Part shown: positions 38,672-52,562 of the stretch, piece after piece | Layout: the number at the start of each line of letters is the position of its first letter | Numbering within the stretch: the first letter of the stretch is position 1 | From: Ricordea florida | Taxonomy: Eukaryota > Cnidaria > Anthozoa > Corallimorpharia > Ricordeidae | NCBI GenBank assembly: GCA_949710005.1 | Contig: OX453280.1 | Coordinates: 15,606,733-15,670,732 of the forward strand | DNA: 64,000 nucleotides | Direction: 5' to 3' | The notes under the pieces: model-generated | Told to the model about the DNA's origin: nothing | Database searches by the model: none | The model's input: only the letters and a program-made list of their open reading frames with translations | Made by a program: the position numbers and the translations under genes

Positions 38672-41600
38672 GGCAGCCAGCTGCAGGTATCGTATCTCAG
38701 CTTCTTGAGTAAGTACAAACACGGGATAAAGTGCGTTTTAAAGTTCATTTCAAATGCTACAACATGGTGAAAATGGAATATTGATAACTAATTCGTGTAA
38801 TGAGCACTGATTACATGAACTTTAGTACTCTCTGAGCCGTCTGCTCTAGATTTAGCTGCCTTAAGTCAATATCTTTACAGTCAAAACTCAATAAGATCGC
38901 AAATTACGAAATATCTGATTTTCTGCATAGATAATGCCCTGTCCTACTTGTACAAATCTGCTAACTTTTGGAATTGCAAAGATTATCCAAGCCAAGATAT
39001 CATAGAACAACTTTTATTTTAGGGGCCCACGCTTTGGTCTGAATCACGCATGCGTACTAACAAATAGTCTGATCTTGAATTCTGATTGAAATCGAATCGT
39101 TACAATCAAAATTTTCATCGCAAAATAAACTTTACTGCACACCACACTAAAACATGTATAGAAAAGATTCGAAATGATTCTATAACTTACCCCCCTAAAT
39201 GACGGTCCTCCTGCCCATACAATCTCTTATAATGTATTTTCACCAAAATCAGTCAGGTCGAGTTTCTTGGCAGCCAGCTGCAGGTATCGTATCTCAGCTT
39301 CTAGAGTAAGTACAAACACGGGATAAAGTGCGTTTTAAAGTTCATTTCAAATGCTACAACATGGTGAAAATGGAATATTGATAACTAATTCGTGTAATGA
39401 GCACTGATTACATGAACTTTAGTACTCTCTGAGCCGTCTGCTCTAGATTTAGCTGCCTTAAGTCAATATCTTTACAGTCAAAACTCAATAAGATCGCAAA
39501 TTACGAAATATCTGATTTTCTGCATAGATAATGCCCTGTCCTACTTGTACAAATCTGCTAACTTTTGGAATTGCAAAGATTATCCAAGCCAAGATATCAT
39601 AGAACAACTTTTATTTTAGGGGCCCACGCTTTGGTCTGAATCACGCATGCGTACTAACAAATAGTCTGATCTTGAATTCTGATTGAAATCGAATCGTTAC
39701 AATCAAAATTTTCATCGCAAAATAAACTTTACTGCACACCACACTAAAACATGTATAGAAAAGATTCGAAATGATTCTATAACTTACCCCCCTAAATGAC
39801 GGTCCTCCTGCCCATACAATCTCTTATAATGTATTTTCACCAAAATCAGTCAGGTCGAGTTTCTTGGCAGCCAGCTGCAGGTATCGTATCTCAGCTTCTG
39901 GAGTAAGTACAAACACGGGATAAAGTGCGTTTTAAAGTTCATTTCAAATGCTACAACATGGTGAAAATGGAATATTGATAACTAATTCGTGTAATGAGCA
40001 CTGATTACATGAACTTTAGTACTCTCTGAGCCGTCTGCTCTAGATTTAGCTGCCTTAAGTCAATATCTTTACAGTCAAAACTCAATAAGATCGCAAATTA
40101 CGAAATATCTGATTTTCTGCATAGATAATGCCCTGTCCTACTTGTACAAATCTGCTAACTTTTGGAATTGCAAAGATTATCCAAGCCAAGATATCATAGA
40201 ACAACTTTTATTTTAGGGGCCCACGCTTTGGTCTGAATCACGCATGCGTACTAACAAATAGTCTGATCTTGAATTCTGATTGAAATCGAATCGTTACAAT
40301 CAAAATTTTCATCGCAAAATAAACTTTACTGCACACCACACTAAAACATGTATGGAAAAGATTCGAAATGATTCTATAACTTACCCCCCTAAATGACGGT
40401 CCTCCTGCCCATACAATCTCTTATAATGTATTTTCACCAAAATCAGTCAGGTCGAGTTTCTTGGCAGCCAGCTGCAGGTATCGTATCTCAGCTTCTGGAG
40501 TAAGTACAAACACGGGATAAAGTGCGTTTTAAAGTTCATTTCAAATGCTACAACATGGTGAAAATGGAATATTGATAACTAATTCGTGTAATGAGCACTG
40601 ATTACATGAACTTTAGTACTCTCTGAGCCGTCTGCTCTAGATTTAGCTGCCTTAAGTCAATATCTTTACAGTCAAAACTAAATAAGATCGCAAATTACGA
40701 AATATCTGATTTTCTGCATAGATAATGCCCTGTCCTACTTGTACAAATCTGCTAACTTTTGGAATTGCAAAGATTATCCAAGCCAAGATATCATAGAACA
40801 ACTTTTATTTTAGGGGCCCACGCTTTGGTCTGAATCACGCATGCGTACTAACAAATAGTCTGATCTTGAATTCTGATTGAAATCGAATCGTTACAATCAA
40901 AATTTTCATCGCAAAATAAACTTTACTGCACACCACACTAAAACATGTATAGAAAAGATTCGAAATGATTCTATAACTTACCCCCCTAAATGACGGTCCT
41001 CCTGCCCATACAATCTCTTATAATGTATTTTCACCAAAATCAGTCAGGTCGAGTTTCTTGGCAGCCAGCTGCAGGTATCGTATCTCAGCTTCTAGAGTAA
41101 GTACAAACACGGGATAAAGTGCGTTTTAAAGTTCATTTCAAATGCTACAACATGGTGAAAATGGAATATTGATAACTAATTCGTGTAATGAGCACTGATT
41201 ACATGAACTTTAGTACTCTCTGAGCCGTCTGCTCTAGATTTAGCTGCCTTAAGTCAATATCTTTACAGTCAAAACTCAATAAGATCGCAAATTACGAAAT
41301 ATCTGATTTTCTGCATAGATAATGCCCTGTCCTACTTGTACAAATCTGCTAACTTTTGGAATTGCAAAGATTATCCAAGCCAAGATATCATAGAACAACT
41401 TTTATTTTAGGGGCCCACGCTTTGGTCTGAATCACGCATGCGTACTAACAAATAGTCTGATCTTGAATTCTGATTGAAATCGAATCGTTACAATCAAAAT
41501 TTTCATCGCAAAATAAACTTTACTGCACACCACACTAAAACATGTATAGAAAAGATTCGAAATGATTCTATAACTTACCCCCCTAAATGACGGTCCTCCT

Positions 41601-42412
41601 GCCCATACAATCTCTTATAATGTATTTTCACCAAAATCAGTCAGGTCGAGTTTCTTGGCAGCCAGCTGCAGGTATCGTATCTCAGCTTCTAGAGTAAGTA
41701 CAAACACGGGATAAAGTGCGTTTTAAAGTTCATTTCAAATGCTACAACATGGTGAAAATGGAATATTGATAACTAATTCGTGTAATGAGCACTGATTACA
41801 TGAACTTTAGTACTCTCTGAGCCGTCTGCTCTAGATTTAGCTGCCTTAAGTCAATATCTTTACAGTCAAAACTCAATAAGATCGCAAATTACGAAATATC
41901 TGATTTTCTGCATAGATAATGCCCTGTCCTACTTGTACAAATCTGCTAACTTTTGGAATTGCAAAGATTATCCAAGCCAAGATATCATAGAACAACTTTT
42001 ATTTTAGGGGCCCACGCTTTGGTCTGAATCACGCATGCGTACTAACAAATAGTCTGATCTTGAATTCTGATTGAAATCGAATCGTTACAATCAAAATTTT
42101 CATCGCAAAATAAACTTTACTGCACACCACACTAAAACATGTATGGAAAAGATTCGAAATGATTCTATAACTTACCCCCCTAAATGACGGTCCTCCTGCC
42201 CATACAATCTCTTATAATGTATTTTCACCAAAATCAGTCAGGTCGAGTTTCTTGGCAGCCAGCTGCAGGTATCGTATCTCAGCTTCTGGAGTAAGTACAA
42301 ACACGGGATAAAGTGCGTTTTAAAGTTCATTTCAAATGCTACAACATGGTGAAAATGGAATATTGATAACTAATTCGTGTAATGAGCACTGATTACATGA
42401 ACTTTAGTACTC

Positions 42413-44800
42413 TCTGAGCCGTCTGCTCTAGATTTAGCTGCCTTAAGTCAATATCTTTACAGTCAAAACTCAATAAGATCGCAAATTACGAAATATCTGA
42501 TTTTCTGCATAGATAATGCCCTGTCCTACTTGTACAAATCTGCTAACTTTTGGAATTGCAAAGATTATCCAAGCCAAGATATCATAGAACAACTTTTATT
42601 TTAGGGGCCCACGCTTTGGTCTGAATCACGCATGCGTACTAACAAATAGTCTGATCTTGAATTCTGATTGAAATCGAATCGTTACAATCAAAATTTTCAT
42701 CGCAAAATAAACTTTACTGCACACCACACTAAAACATGTATAGAAAAGATTCGAAATGATTCTATAACTTACCCCCCTAAATGACGGTCCTCCTGCCCAT
42801 ACAATCTCTTATAATGTATTTTCACCAAAATCAGTCAGGTCGAGTTTCTTGGCAGCCAGCTGCAGGTATCGTATCTCAGCTTCTAGAGTAAGTACAAACA
42901 CGGGATAAAGTGCGTTTTAAAGTTCATTTCAAATGCTACAACATGGTGAAAATGGAATATTGATAACAAATTCGTGTAATGAGCACTGATTACATGAACT
43001 TTAGTACTCTCTGAGCCGTCTGCTCTAGATTTAGCTGCCTTAAGTCAATATCTTTACAGTCAAAACTCAATAAGATCGCAAATTACGAAATATCTGATTT
43101 TCTGCATAGATAATGCCCTGTCCTACTTGTACAAATCTGCTAACTTTTGGAATTGCAAAGATTATCCAAGCCAAGATATCATAGAACAACTTTTATTTTA
43201 GGGGCCCACGCTTTGGTCTGAATCACGCATGCGTACTAACAAATAGTCTGATCTTGAATTCTGATTGAAATCGAATCGTTACAATCAAAATTTTCATCGC
43301 AAAATAAACTTTACTGCACACCACACTAAAACATGTATAGAAAAGATTCGAAACGATTCTATAACTTACCCCCCTAAATGACGGTCCTCCTGCCCATACA
43401 ATCTCTTATAATGTACTTTCACCAAAATCAGTCAGGTCGAGTTTCTTGGCAGCCAGCTGCAGGTATCGTATCTCAGCTTCTAGAGTAAGTACAAACACGG
43501 GATAAAGTGCGTTTTAAAGTTCATTTCAAATGCTACAACATGGTGAAAATGGAATATTGATAACTAATTCGTGTAATGAGCACTGATTACATGAACTTTA
43601 GTACTCTCTGAGCCGTCTGCTCTAGATTTAGCTGCCTTAAGTCAATATCTTTACAGTCAAAACTCAATAAGATCGCAAATTACGAAATATCTGATTTTCT
43701 GCATAGATAATGCCCTGTCCTACTTGTACAAATCTGCTAACTTTTGGAATTGCAAAGATTATCCAAGCCAAGATATCATAGAACAACTTTTATTTTAGGG
43801 GCCCACGCTTTGGTCTGAATCACGCATGCGTACTAACAAATAGTCTGATCTTGAATTCTGATTGAAATCGAATCGTTACAATCAAAATTTTCATCGCAAA
43901 ATAAACTTTACTGCACACCACACTAAAACATGTATAGAAAAGATTCGAAATGATTCTATAACTTACCCCCCTAAATGACGGTCCTCCTGCCCATACAATC
44001 TCTTATAATGTATTTTCACCAAAATCAGTCAGGTCGAGTTTCTTGGCAGCCAGCTGCAGGTATCGTATCTCAGCTTCTAGAGTAAGTACAAACACGGGAT
44101 AAAGTGCGTTTTAAAGTTCATTTCAAATGCTACAACATGGTGAAAATGGAATATTGATAACAAATTCGTGTAATGAGCACTGATTACATGAACTTTAGTA
44201 CTCTCTGAGCCGTCTGCTCTAGATTTAGCTGCCTTAAGTCAATATCTTTACAGTCAAAACTCAATAAGATCGCAAATTACGAAATATCTGATTTTCTGCA
44301 TAGATAATGCCCTGTCCTACTTGTACAAATCTGCTAACTTTTGGAATTGCAAAGATTATCCAAGCCAAGATATCATAGAACAACTTTTATTTTAGGGGCC
44401 CACGCTTTGGTCTGAATCACGCATGCGTACTAACAAATAGTCTGATCTTGAATTCTGATTGAAATCGAATCGTTACAATCAAAATTTTCATCGCAAAATA
44501 AACTTTACTGCACACCACACTAAAACATGTATAGAAAAGATTCGAAACGATTCTATAACTTACCCCCCTAAATGACGGTCCTCCTGCCCATACAATCTCT
44601 TATAATGTACTTTCACCAAAATCAGTCAGGTCGAGTTTCTTGGCAGCCAGCTGCAGGTATCGTATCTCAGCTTCTAGAGTAAGTACAAACACGGGATAAA
44701 GTGCGTTTTAAAGTTCATTTCAAATGCTACAACATGGTGAAAATGGAATATTGATAACTAATTCGTGTAATGAGCACTGATTACATGAACTTTAGTACTC
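42413..44800. repeat. Two-unit tandem duplication (units 72-73 and 74-75, 1194 bp each)
   Basis: Units 72 and 74 share gataacaaat near the unit end. Units 73 and 75 share both gaaacgattc and tgtactttc. The order alternates, and the pair gaaacgattc with tgtactttc occurs elsewhere only in unit 81, so a 1194-bp dimer has been duplicated in tandem. Confidence 0.85.
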
Positions 44801-45829
44801 TCTGAGCCGTCTGCTCTAGATTTAGCTGCCTTAAGTCAATATCTTTACAGTCAAAACTCAATAAGATCGCAAATTACGAAATATCTGATTTTCTGCATAG
44901 ATAATGCCCTGTCCTACTTGTACAAATCTGCTAACTTTTGGAATTGCAAAGATTATCCAAGCCAAGATATCATAGAACAACTTTTATTTTAGGGGCCCAC
45001 GCTTTGGTCTGAATCACGCATGCGTACTAACAAATAGTCTGATCTTGAATTCTGATTGAAATCGAATCGTTACAATCAAAATTTTCATCGCAAAATAAAC
45101 TTTACTGCACACCACACTAAAACATGTATAGAAAAGATTCGAAATGATTCTATAACTTACCCCCCTAAATGACGGTCCTCCTGCCCATACAATCTCTTAT
45201 AATGTATTTTCACCAAAATCAGTCAGGTCGAGTTTCTTGGCAGCCAGCTGCAGGTATCGTATCTCAGCTTCTAGAGTAAGTACAAACACGGGATAAAGTG
45301 CGTTTTAAAGTTCATTTCAAATGCTACAACATGGTGAAAATGGAATATTGATAACTAATTCGTGTAATGAGCACTGATTACATGAACTTTAGTACTCTCT
45401 GAGCCGTCTGCTCTAGATTTAGCTGCCTTAAGTCAATATCTTTACAGTCAAAACTCAATAAGATCGCAAATTACGAAATATCTGATTTTCTGCATAGATA
45501 ATGCCCTGTCCTACTTGTACAAATCTGCTAACTTTTGGAATTGCAAAGATTATCCAAGCCAAGATATCATAGAACAACTTTTATTTTAGGGGCCCACGCT
45601 TTGGTCTGAATCACGCATGCGTACTAACAAATAGTCTGATCTTGAATTCTGATTGAAATCGAATCGTTACAATCAAAATTTTCATCGCAAAATAAACTTT
45701 ACTGCACACCACACTAAAACATGTATGGAAAAGATTCGAAATGATTCTATAACTTACCCCCCTAAATGACGGTCCTCCTGCCCATACAATCTCTTATAAT
45801 GTATTTTCACCAAAATCAGTCAGGTCGAG

Positions 45830-45836
45830 TTTTTAT
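45830..45836. repeat. 1-bp length variant in unit 77
   Basis: Same tttttat form with tatgga, but with the majority cttctagag, as in unit 52. This separates a 52/77 subtype from the 56/61/65 subtype. Confidence 0.9.
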
Positions 45837-48383
45837 GGCAGCCAGCTGCAGGTATCGTATCTCAGCTTCTAGAGTAAGTACAAACACGGGATAAAGTGCG
45901 TTTTAAAGTTCATTTCAAATGCTACAACATGGTGAAAATGGAATATTGATAACTAATTCGTGTAATGAGCACTGATTACATGAACTTTAGTACTCTCTGA
46001 GCCGTCTGCTCTAGATTTAGCTGCCTTAAGTCAATATCTTTACAGTCAAAACTCAATAAGATCGCAAATTACGAAATATCTGATTTTCTGCATAGATAAT
46101 GCCCTGTCCTACTTGTACAAATCTGCTAACTTTTGGAATTGCAAAGATTATCCAAGCCAAGATATCATAGAACAACTTTTATTTTAGGGGCCCACGCTTT
46201 GGTCTGAATCACGCATGCGTACTAACAAATAGTCTGATCTTGAATTCTGATTGAAATCGAATCGTTACAATCAAAATTTTCATCGCAAAATAAACTTTAC
46301 TGCACACCACACTAAAACATGTATAGAAAAGATTCGAAATGATTCTATAACTTACCCCCCTAAATGACGGTCCTCCTGCCCATACAATCTCTTATAATGT
46401 ATTTTCACCAAAATCAGTCAGGTCGAGTTTCTTGGCAGCCAGCTGCAGGTATCGTATCTCGGCTTCTAGAGTAAGTACAAACACGGGATAAAGTGCGTTT
46501 TAAAGTTCATTTCAAATGCTACAACATGGTGAAAATGGAATATTGATAACTAATTCGTGTAATGAGCACTGATTACATGAACTTTAGTACTCTCTGAGCC
46601 GTCTGCTCTAGATTTAGCTGCCTTAAGTCAATATCTTTACAGTCAAAACTCAATAAGATCGCAAATTACGAAATATCTGATTTTCTGCATAGATAATGCC
46701 CTGTCCTACTTGTACAAATCTGCTAACTTTTGGAATTGCAAAGATTATCCAAGCCAAGATATCATAGAACAACTTTTATTTTAGGGGCCCACGCTTTGGT
46801 CTGAATCACGCATGCGTACTAACAAATAGTCTGATCTTGAATTCTGATTGAAATCGAATCGTTACAATCAAAATTTTCATCGCAAAATAAACTTTACTGC
46901 ACACCACACTAAAACATGTATAGAAAAGATTCGAAATGATTCTATAACTTACCCCCCTAAATGACGGTCCTCCTGCCCATACAATCTCTTATAATGTATT
47001 TTCACCAAAATCAGTCAGGTCGAGTTTCTTGGCAGCCAGCTGCAGGTATCGTATCTCAGCTTCTAGAGTAAGTACAAACACGGGATAAAGTGCGTTTTAA
47101 AGTTCATTTCAAATGCTACAACATGGTGAAAATGGAATATTGATAACTAATTCGTGTAATGAGCACTGATTACATGAACTTTAGTACTCTCTGAGCCGTC
47201 TGCTCTAGATTTAGCTGCCTTAAGTCAATATCTTTACAGTCAAAACTCAATAAGATCGCAAATTACGAAATATCTGATTTTCTGCATAGATAATGCCCTG
47301 TCCTACTTGTACAAATCTGCTAACTTTTGGAATTGCAAAGATTATCCAAGCCAAGATATCATAGAACAACTTTTATTTTAGGGGCCCACGCTTTGGTCTG
47401 AATCACGCATGCGTACTAACAAATAGTCTGATCTTGAATTCTGATTGAAATCGAATCGTTACAATCAAAATTTTCATCGCAAAATAAACTTTACTGCACA
47501 CCACACTAAAACATGTATGGAAAAGATTCGAAATGATTCTATAACTTACCCCCCTAAATGACGGTCCTCCTGCCCATACAATCTCTTATAATGTATTTTC
47601 ACCAAAATCAGTCAGGTCGAGTTTCTTGGCAGCCAGCTGCAGGTATCGTATCTCAGCTTCTGGAGTAAGTACAAACACGGGATAAAGTGCGTTTTAAAGT
47701 TCATTTCAAATGCTACAACATGGTGAAAATGGAATATTGATAACTAATTCGTGTAATGAGCACTGATTACATGAACTTTAGTACTCTCTGAGCCGTCTGC
47801 TCTAGATTTAGCTGCCTTAAGTCAATATCTTTACAGTCAAAACTAAATAAGATCGCAAATTACGAAATATCTGATTTTCTGCATAGATAATGCCCTGTCC
47901 TACTTGTACAAATCTGCTAACTTTTGGAATTGCAAAGATTATCCAAGCCAAGATATCATAGAACAACTTTTATTTTAGGGGCCCACGCTTTGGTCTGAAT
48001 CACGCATGCGTACTAACAAATAGTCTGATCTTGAATTCTGATTGAAATCGAATCGTTACAATCAAAATTTTCATCGCAAAATAAACTTTACTGCACACCA
48101 CACTAAAACATGTATAGAAAAGATTCGAAACGATTCTATAACTTACCCCCCTAAATGACGGTCCTCCTGCCCATACAATCTCTTATAATGTACTTTCACC
48201 AAAATCAGTCAGGTCGAGTTTCTTGGCAGCCAGCTGCAGATATCGTATCTCAGCTTCTAGAGTAAGTACAAACACGGGATAAAGTGCGTTTTAAAGTTCA
48301 TTTCAAATGCTACAACATGGTGAAAATGGAATATTGATAACTAATTCGTGTAATGAGCACTGATTACATGAACTTTAGTACTC

Positions 48384-51300
48384 TCTGAGCCGTCTGCTCT
48401 AGATTTAGCTGCCTTAAGTCAATATCTTTACAGTCAAAACTCATTAAGATCGCAAATTACGAAATATCTGATTTTCTGCATAGATAATGCCCTGTCCTAC
48501 TTGTACAAATCTGCTAACTTTTGGAATTGCAAAGATTATCCAAGCCAAGATATCATAGAACAACTTTTATTTTAGGGGCCCACGCTTTGGTCTGAATCAC
48601 GCATGCGTACTAACAAATAGTCTGATCTTGAATTCTGATTGAAATCGAATCGTTACAATCAAATTTTTCATCGCAAAATAAACTTTACTGCACACCACAC
48701 TAAAACATGTATAGAAAAGATTCGAAATGATTCTATAACTTACCCCCCTAAATGACGGTCCTCCTGCCCATACAATCTCTTATAATGTATTTTCACCAAA
48801 ATCAGTCAGGTCGAGTTTCTTGGCAGCCAGCTGCAGGTATCGTATCTCAGCTTCTAGAGTAAGTACAAACACGGGATAAAGTGCGTTTTAAAGTTCATTT
48901 CAAATGCTACAACATGGTGAAAATGGAATATTGATAACTAATTCGTGTAATGAGCACTGATTACATGAACTTTAGTACTCTCTGAGCCGTCTGCTCTAGA
49001 TTTAGCTGCCTTAAGTCAATATCTTTACAGTCAAAACTCAATAAGATCGCAAATTACGAAATATCTGATTTTCTGCATAGATAATGCCCTGTCCTACTTG
49101 TACAAATCTGCTAACTTTTGGAATTGCAAAGATTATTCAAGCCAAGATATCATAGAACAACTTTTATTTTAGGGGCCCACGCTTTGGTCTGAATCACGCA
49201 TGCGTACTAACAAATAGTCTGATCTTGAATTCTGATTGAAATCGAATCGTTACAATCAAAATTTTCATCGCAAAATAAACTTTACTGCACACCACACTAA
49301 AACATGTATAGAAGAGATTCGAAATGATTCTATAACTTACCCCCCTAAATGACGGTCCTCCTGCCCATACAATCTCTTATAATGTATTTTCACCAAAATC
49401 AGTCAGGTCGAGTTTCTTGGCAGCCAGCTGCAGGTATCGTATCTCAGCTTCTAGAGTAAGTACAAACACGGGATAAAGTGCGTTTTAAAGTTCATTTCAA
49501 ATGCTACAACATGGTGAAAATGGAATATTGATAACTAATTCGTGTAATGAGCACTGATTACATGAACTTTAGTACTCTCTGAGCCGTCTGCTCTAGATTT
49601 AGCTGCCTTAAGTCAATATCTTTACAGTCAAAACTCAATAAGATCGCAAATTACGAAATATCTGATTTTCTGCATAGATAATGCTTTGTCCTACTTGTAC
49701 AAATCTGCTAACTTTTGGAATTGCAAAGATTATCCAAGCCAAGCTATCATAGAACAACTTTTATTTTAGGGGCCCACGCTTTGGTCTGAATCACGCATGC
49801 GTACTAACAAATAGTCTGATCTTGAATTCTGATTGAAATCGAATCGTTACAATCAAAATTTTCATCGCAAAATAAACTTTACTGCACACCACACTAAAAC
49901 ATGTATAGAAAAGATTCGAAATGATTCTATAACTTACCCCCCTAAATGACGGTCCTCCTGCCCATACAATCTCTTATAATGTATTTTCACCAAAATCAGT
50001 CAGGTCGAGTTTCTTGGCAGCCAGCTGCAGGTATCGTATCTCAGCTTCTAGAGTAAGTACAAACACGGGATAAAGTGCGTTTTAAAGTTCATTTCAAATG
50101 CTACAACATGGTGAAAATGGAATATTGATAACTAATTCGTGTAATGAGCACTGATTACATGAACTTTAGTACTCTCTGAGCCGTCTGCTCTAGATTTAGC
50201 TGCCTTAAGTCAATATCTTTACAGTCAAAACTCAATAAGATCGCAAATTACGAAATATCTGATTTTCTGCATAGATAATGCCCTGTCCTACTTGTACAAA
50301 TCTGCTAACTTTTGGAATTGCAAAGATTATTCAAGCCAAGATATCATAGAACAACTTTTATTTTAGGGGCCCACGCTTTGGTCTGAATCACGCATGCGTA
50401 CTAACAAATAGTCTGATCTTGAATTCTGATTGAAATCGAATCGTTACAATCAAAATTTTCATCGCAAAATAAACTTTACTGCACACCACACTAAAACATG
50501 TATAGAAAAGATTCGAAATGATTCTATAACTTACCCCCCTAAATGACGGTCCTCCTGCCCATACAATCTCTTATAATGTATTTTCACCAAAATCAGTCAG
50601 GTCGAGTTTCTTGGCAGCCAGCTGCAGGTATCGTATCTCAGCTTCTAGAGTAAGTACAAACACGGGATAAAGTGCGTTTTAAAGTTCATTTCAAATGCTA
50701 CAACATGGTGAAAATGGAATATTGATAACTAATTCGTGTAATGAGCACTGATTACATGAACTTTAGTACTCTCTGAGCCGTCTGCTCTAGATTTAGCTGC
50801 CTTAAGTCAATATCTTTACAGTCAAAACTCAATAAGATCGCAAATTACGAAATATCTGATTTTCTGCATAGATAATGCCCTGTCCTACTTGTACAAATCT
50901 GCTAACTTTTGGAATTGCAAAGATTATTCAAGCCAAGATATCATAGAACAACTTTTATTTTAGGGGCCCACGCTTTGGTCTGAATCACGCATGCGTACTA
51001 ACAAATAGTCTGATCTTGAATTCTGATTGAAATCGAATCGTTACAATCAAAATTTTCATCGCAAAATAAACTTTACTGCACACCACACTAAAACATGTAT
51101 AGAAGAGATTCGAAATGATTCTATAACTTACCCCCCTAAATGACGGTGCTCCTGCCCATACAATCTCTTATAATGTATTTTCACCAAAATCAGTCAGGTC
51201 GAGTTTCTTGGCAGCCAGCTGCAGGTATCGTATCTCAGCTTCTAGAGTAAGTACAAACACGGGATAAAGTGCGTTTTAAAGTTCATTTCAAATGCTACAA

Positions 51301-52562
51301 CATGGTGAAAATGGAATATTGATAACTAATTCGTGTAATGAGCACTGATTACATGAACTTTAGTACTCTCTGAGCCGTCTGCTCTAGATTTAGCTGCCTT
51401 AAGTCAATATCTTTACAGTCAAAACTCAATAAGATCGCAAATTACGAAATATCTGATTTTCTGCATAGATAATGCCCTGTCCTACTTGTACAAATCTGCT
51501 AACTTTTGGAATTGCAAAGATTATCCAAGCCAAGCTAACATAGAACAACTTTTATTTTAGGGGCCCACGCTTTGGTCTGAATCACGCATGCGTACTAACA
51601 AATAGTCTGATCTTGAATTCTGATTGAAATCGAATCGTTACAATCAAAATTTTCATCGCAAAATAAACTTTACTGCACACCACACTAAAACATGTATAGA
51701 AAAGATTCGAAATGATTCTATAACTTACCCCCCTAAATGACGGTCCTCCTGCCCATACAATCTCTTATAATGTATTTTCACCAAAATCAGTCAGGTCGAG
51801 TTTCTTGGCAGCCAGCTGCAGGTATCGTATCTCAGCTTCTAGAGTAAGTACAAACACGGGATAAAGTGCGTTTTAAAGTTCATTTCAAATGCTACAACAT
51901 GGTGAAAATGGAATATTGATAACTAATTCGTGTAATGAGCACTGATTACATGAACTTTAGTACTCTCTGAGCCGTCTGCTCTAGATTTAGCTGCCTTAAG
52001 TCAATATCTTTACAGTCAAAACTCAATAAGATCGCAAATTACGAAATATCTGATTTTCTGCATAGATAATGCCCTGTCCTACTTGTACAAATCTGCTAAC
52101 TATTGGAATTGCAAAGATTATCCAAGCCAAGCTAACATAGAACAACTTTTATTTTAGGGGCCCACGCTTTGGTCTGAATCACGCATGCGTACTAACAAAT
52201 AGTCTGATCTTGAATACTGATTGAAATCGAATCGTTACAATCAAAATTTTCATCGCAAAATAAACTTTACTGCACACCACACTAAAACATGTATAGAAAA
52301 GATTCGAAATGATTCTATAACTTACCCCCCTAAATGACGGTCCTCCTGCCCATACAATCTCTTATAATGTATTTTCACCAAAATCAGTCAGGTCGAGTTT
52401 CTTGGCAGCCAGCTGCAGGTATCGTATCTCAGCTTCTAGAGTAAGTACAAACACGGGATAAAGTGCGTTTTAAAGTTCATTTCAAATGCTACAACATGGT
52501 GAAAATGGAATATTGATAACTAATTCGTGTAATAAGCACTGATTACATGAACTTTAGTACTC
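48384..52562. repeat. Seven-unit higher-order repeat, copy 1 (units 82-88, 4179 bp)
   Basis: Marker order by unit: 82 has caaatttttcatcg (type A, with cattaag); 83 has attattcaag and gaagagattc (B); 84 has aagctatcat and atgctttgtcc (C); 85 has attattcaag only (D); 86 has attattcaag and gaagagattc (E, with a private ggtgctcc); 87 has aagctaacat (F); 88 has tgaatactga and taataagc (G, also aagctaacat and a private ctattgg). The same order begins again at unit 89. Confidence 0.88.

Larger units (their letters stand above)
30469..48383. repeat. Array domain C: units 52-81, marked by tatgga, the 1-bp insertion and related variants
   Basis: Units 52, 56, 61, 65, 68, 71, 77 and 80 read tatggaaaag where the majority reads tatagaaaag. 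Units 52, 56, 61, 65 and 77 also read gagtttttatggcag instead of gagtttcttggcag, a net gain of 1 bp. Units 56, 61 and 65 have cttcttgag, and units 67, 68, 71 and 80 have cttctggag, at unit position 472. Units 58, 63, 72 and 74 have gataacaaattc. Units 73, 75 and 81 share gaaacgattc with tgtactttc. Units 69 and 81 share aactaaataag. Unit 54 has three private changes. Marked units are separated by majority-type units, as expected from duplication of multi-unit blocks. Confidence 0.85.
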
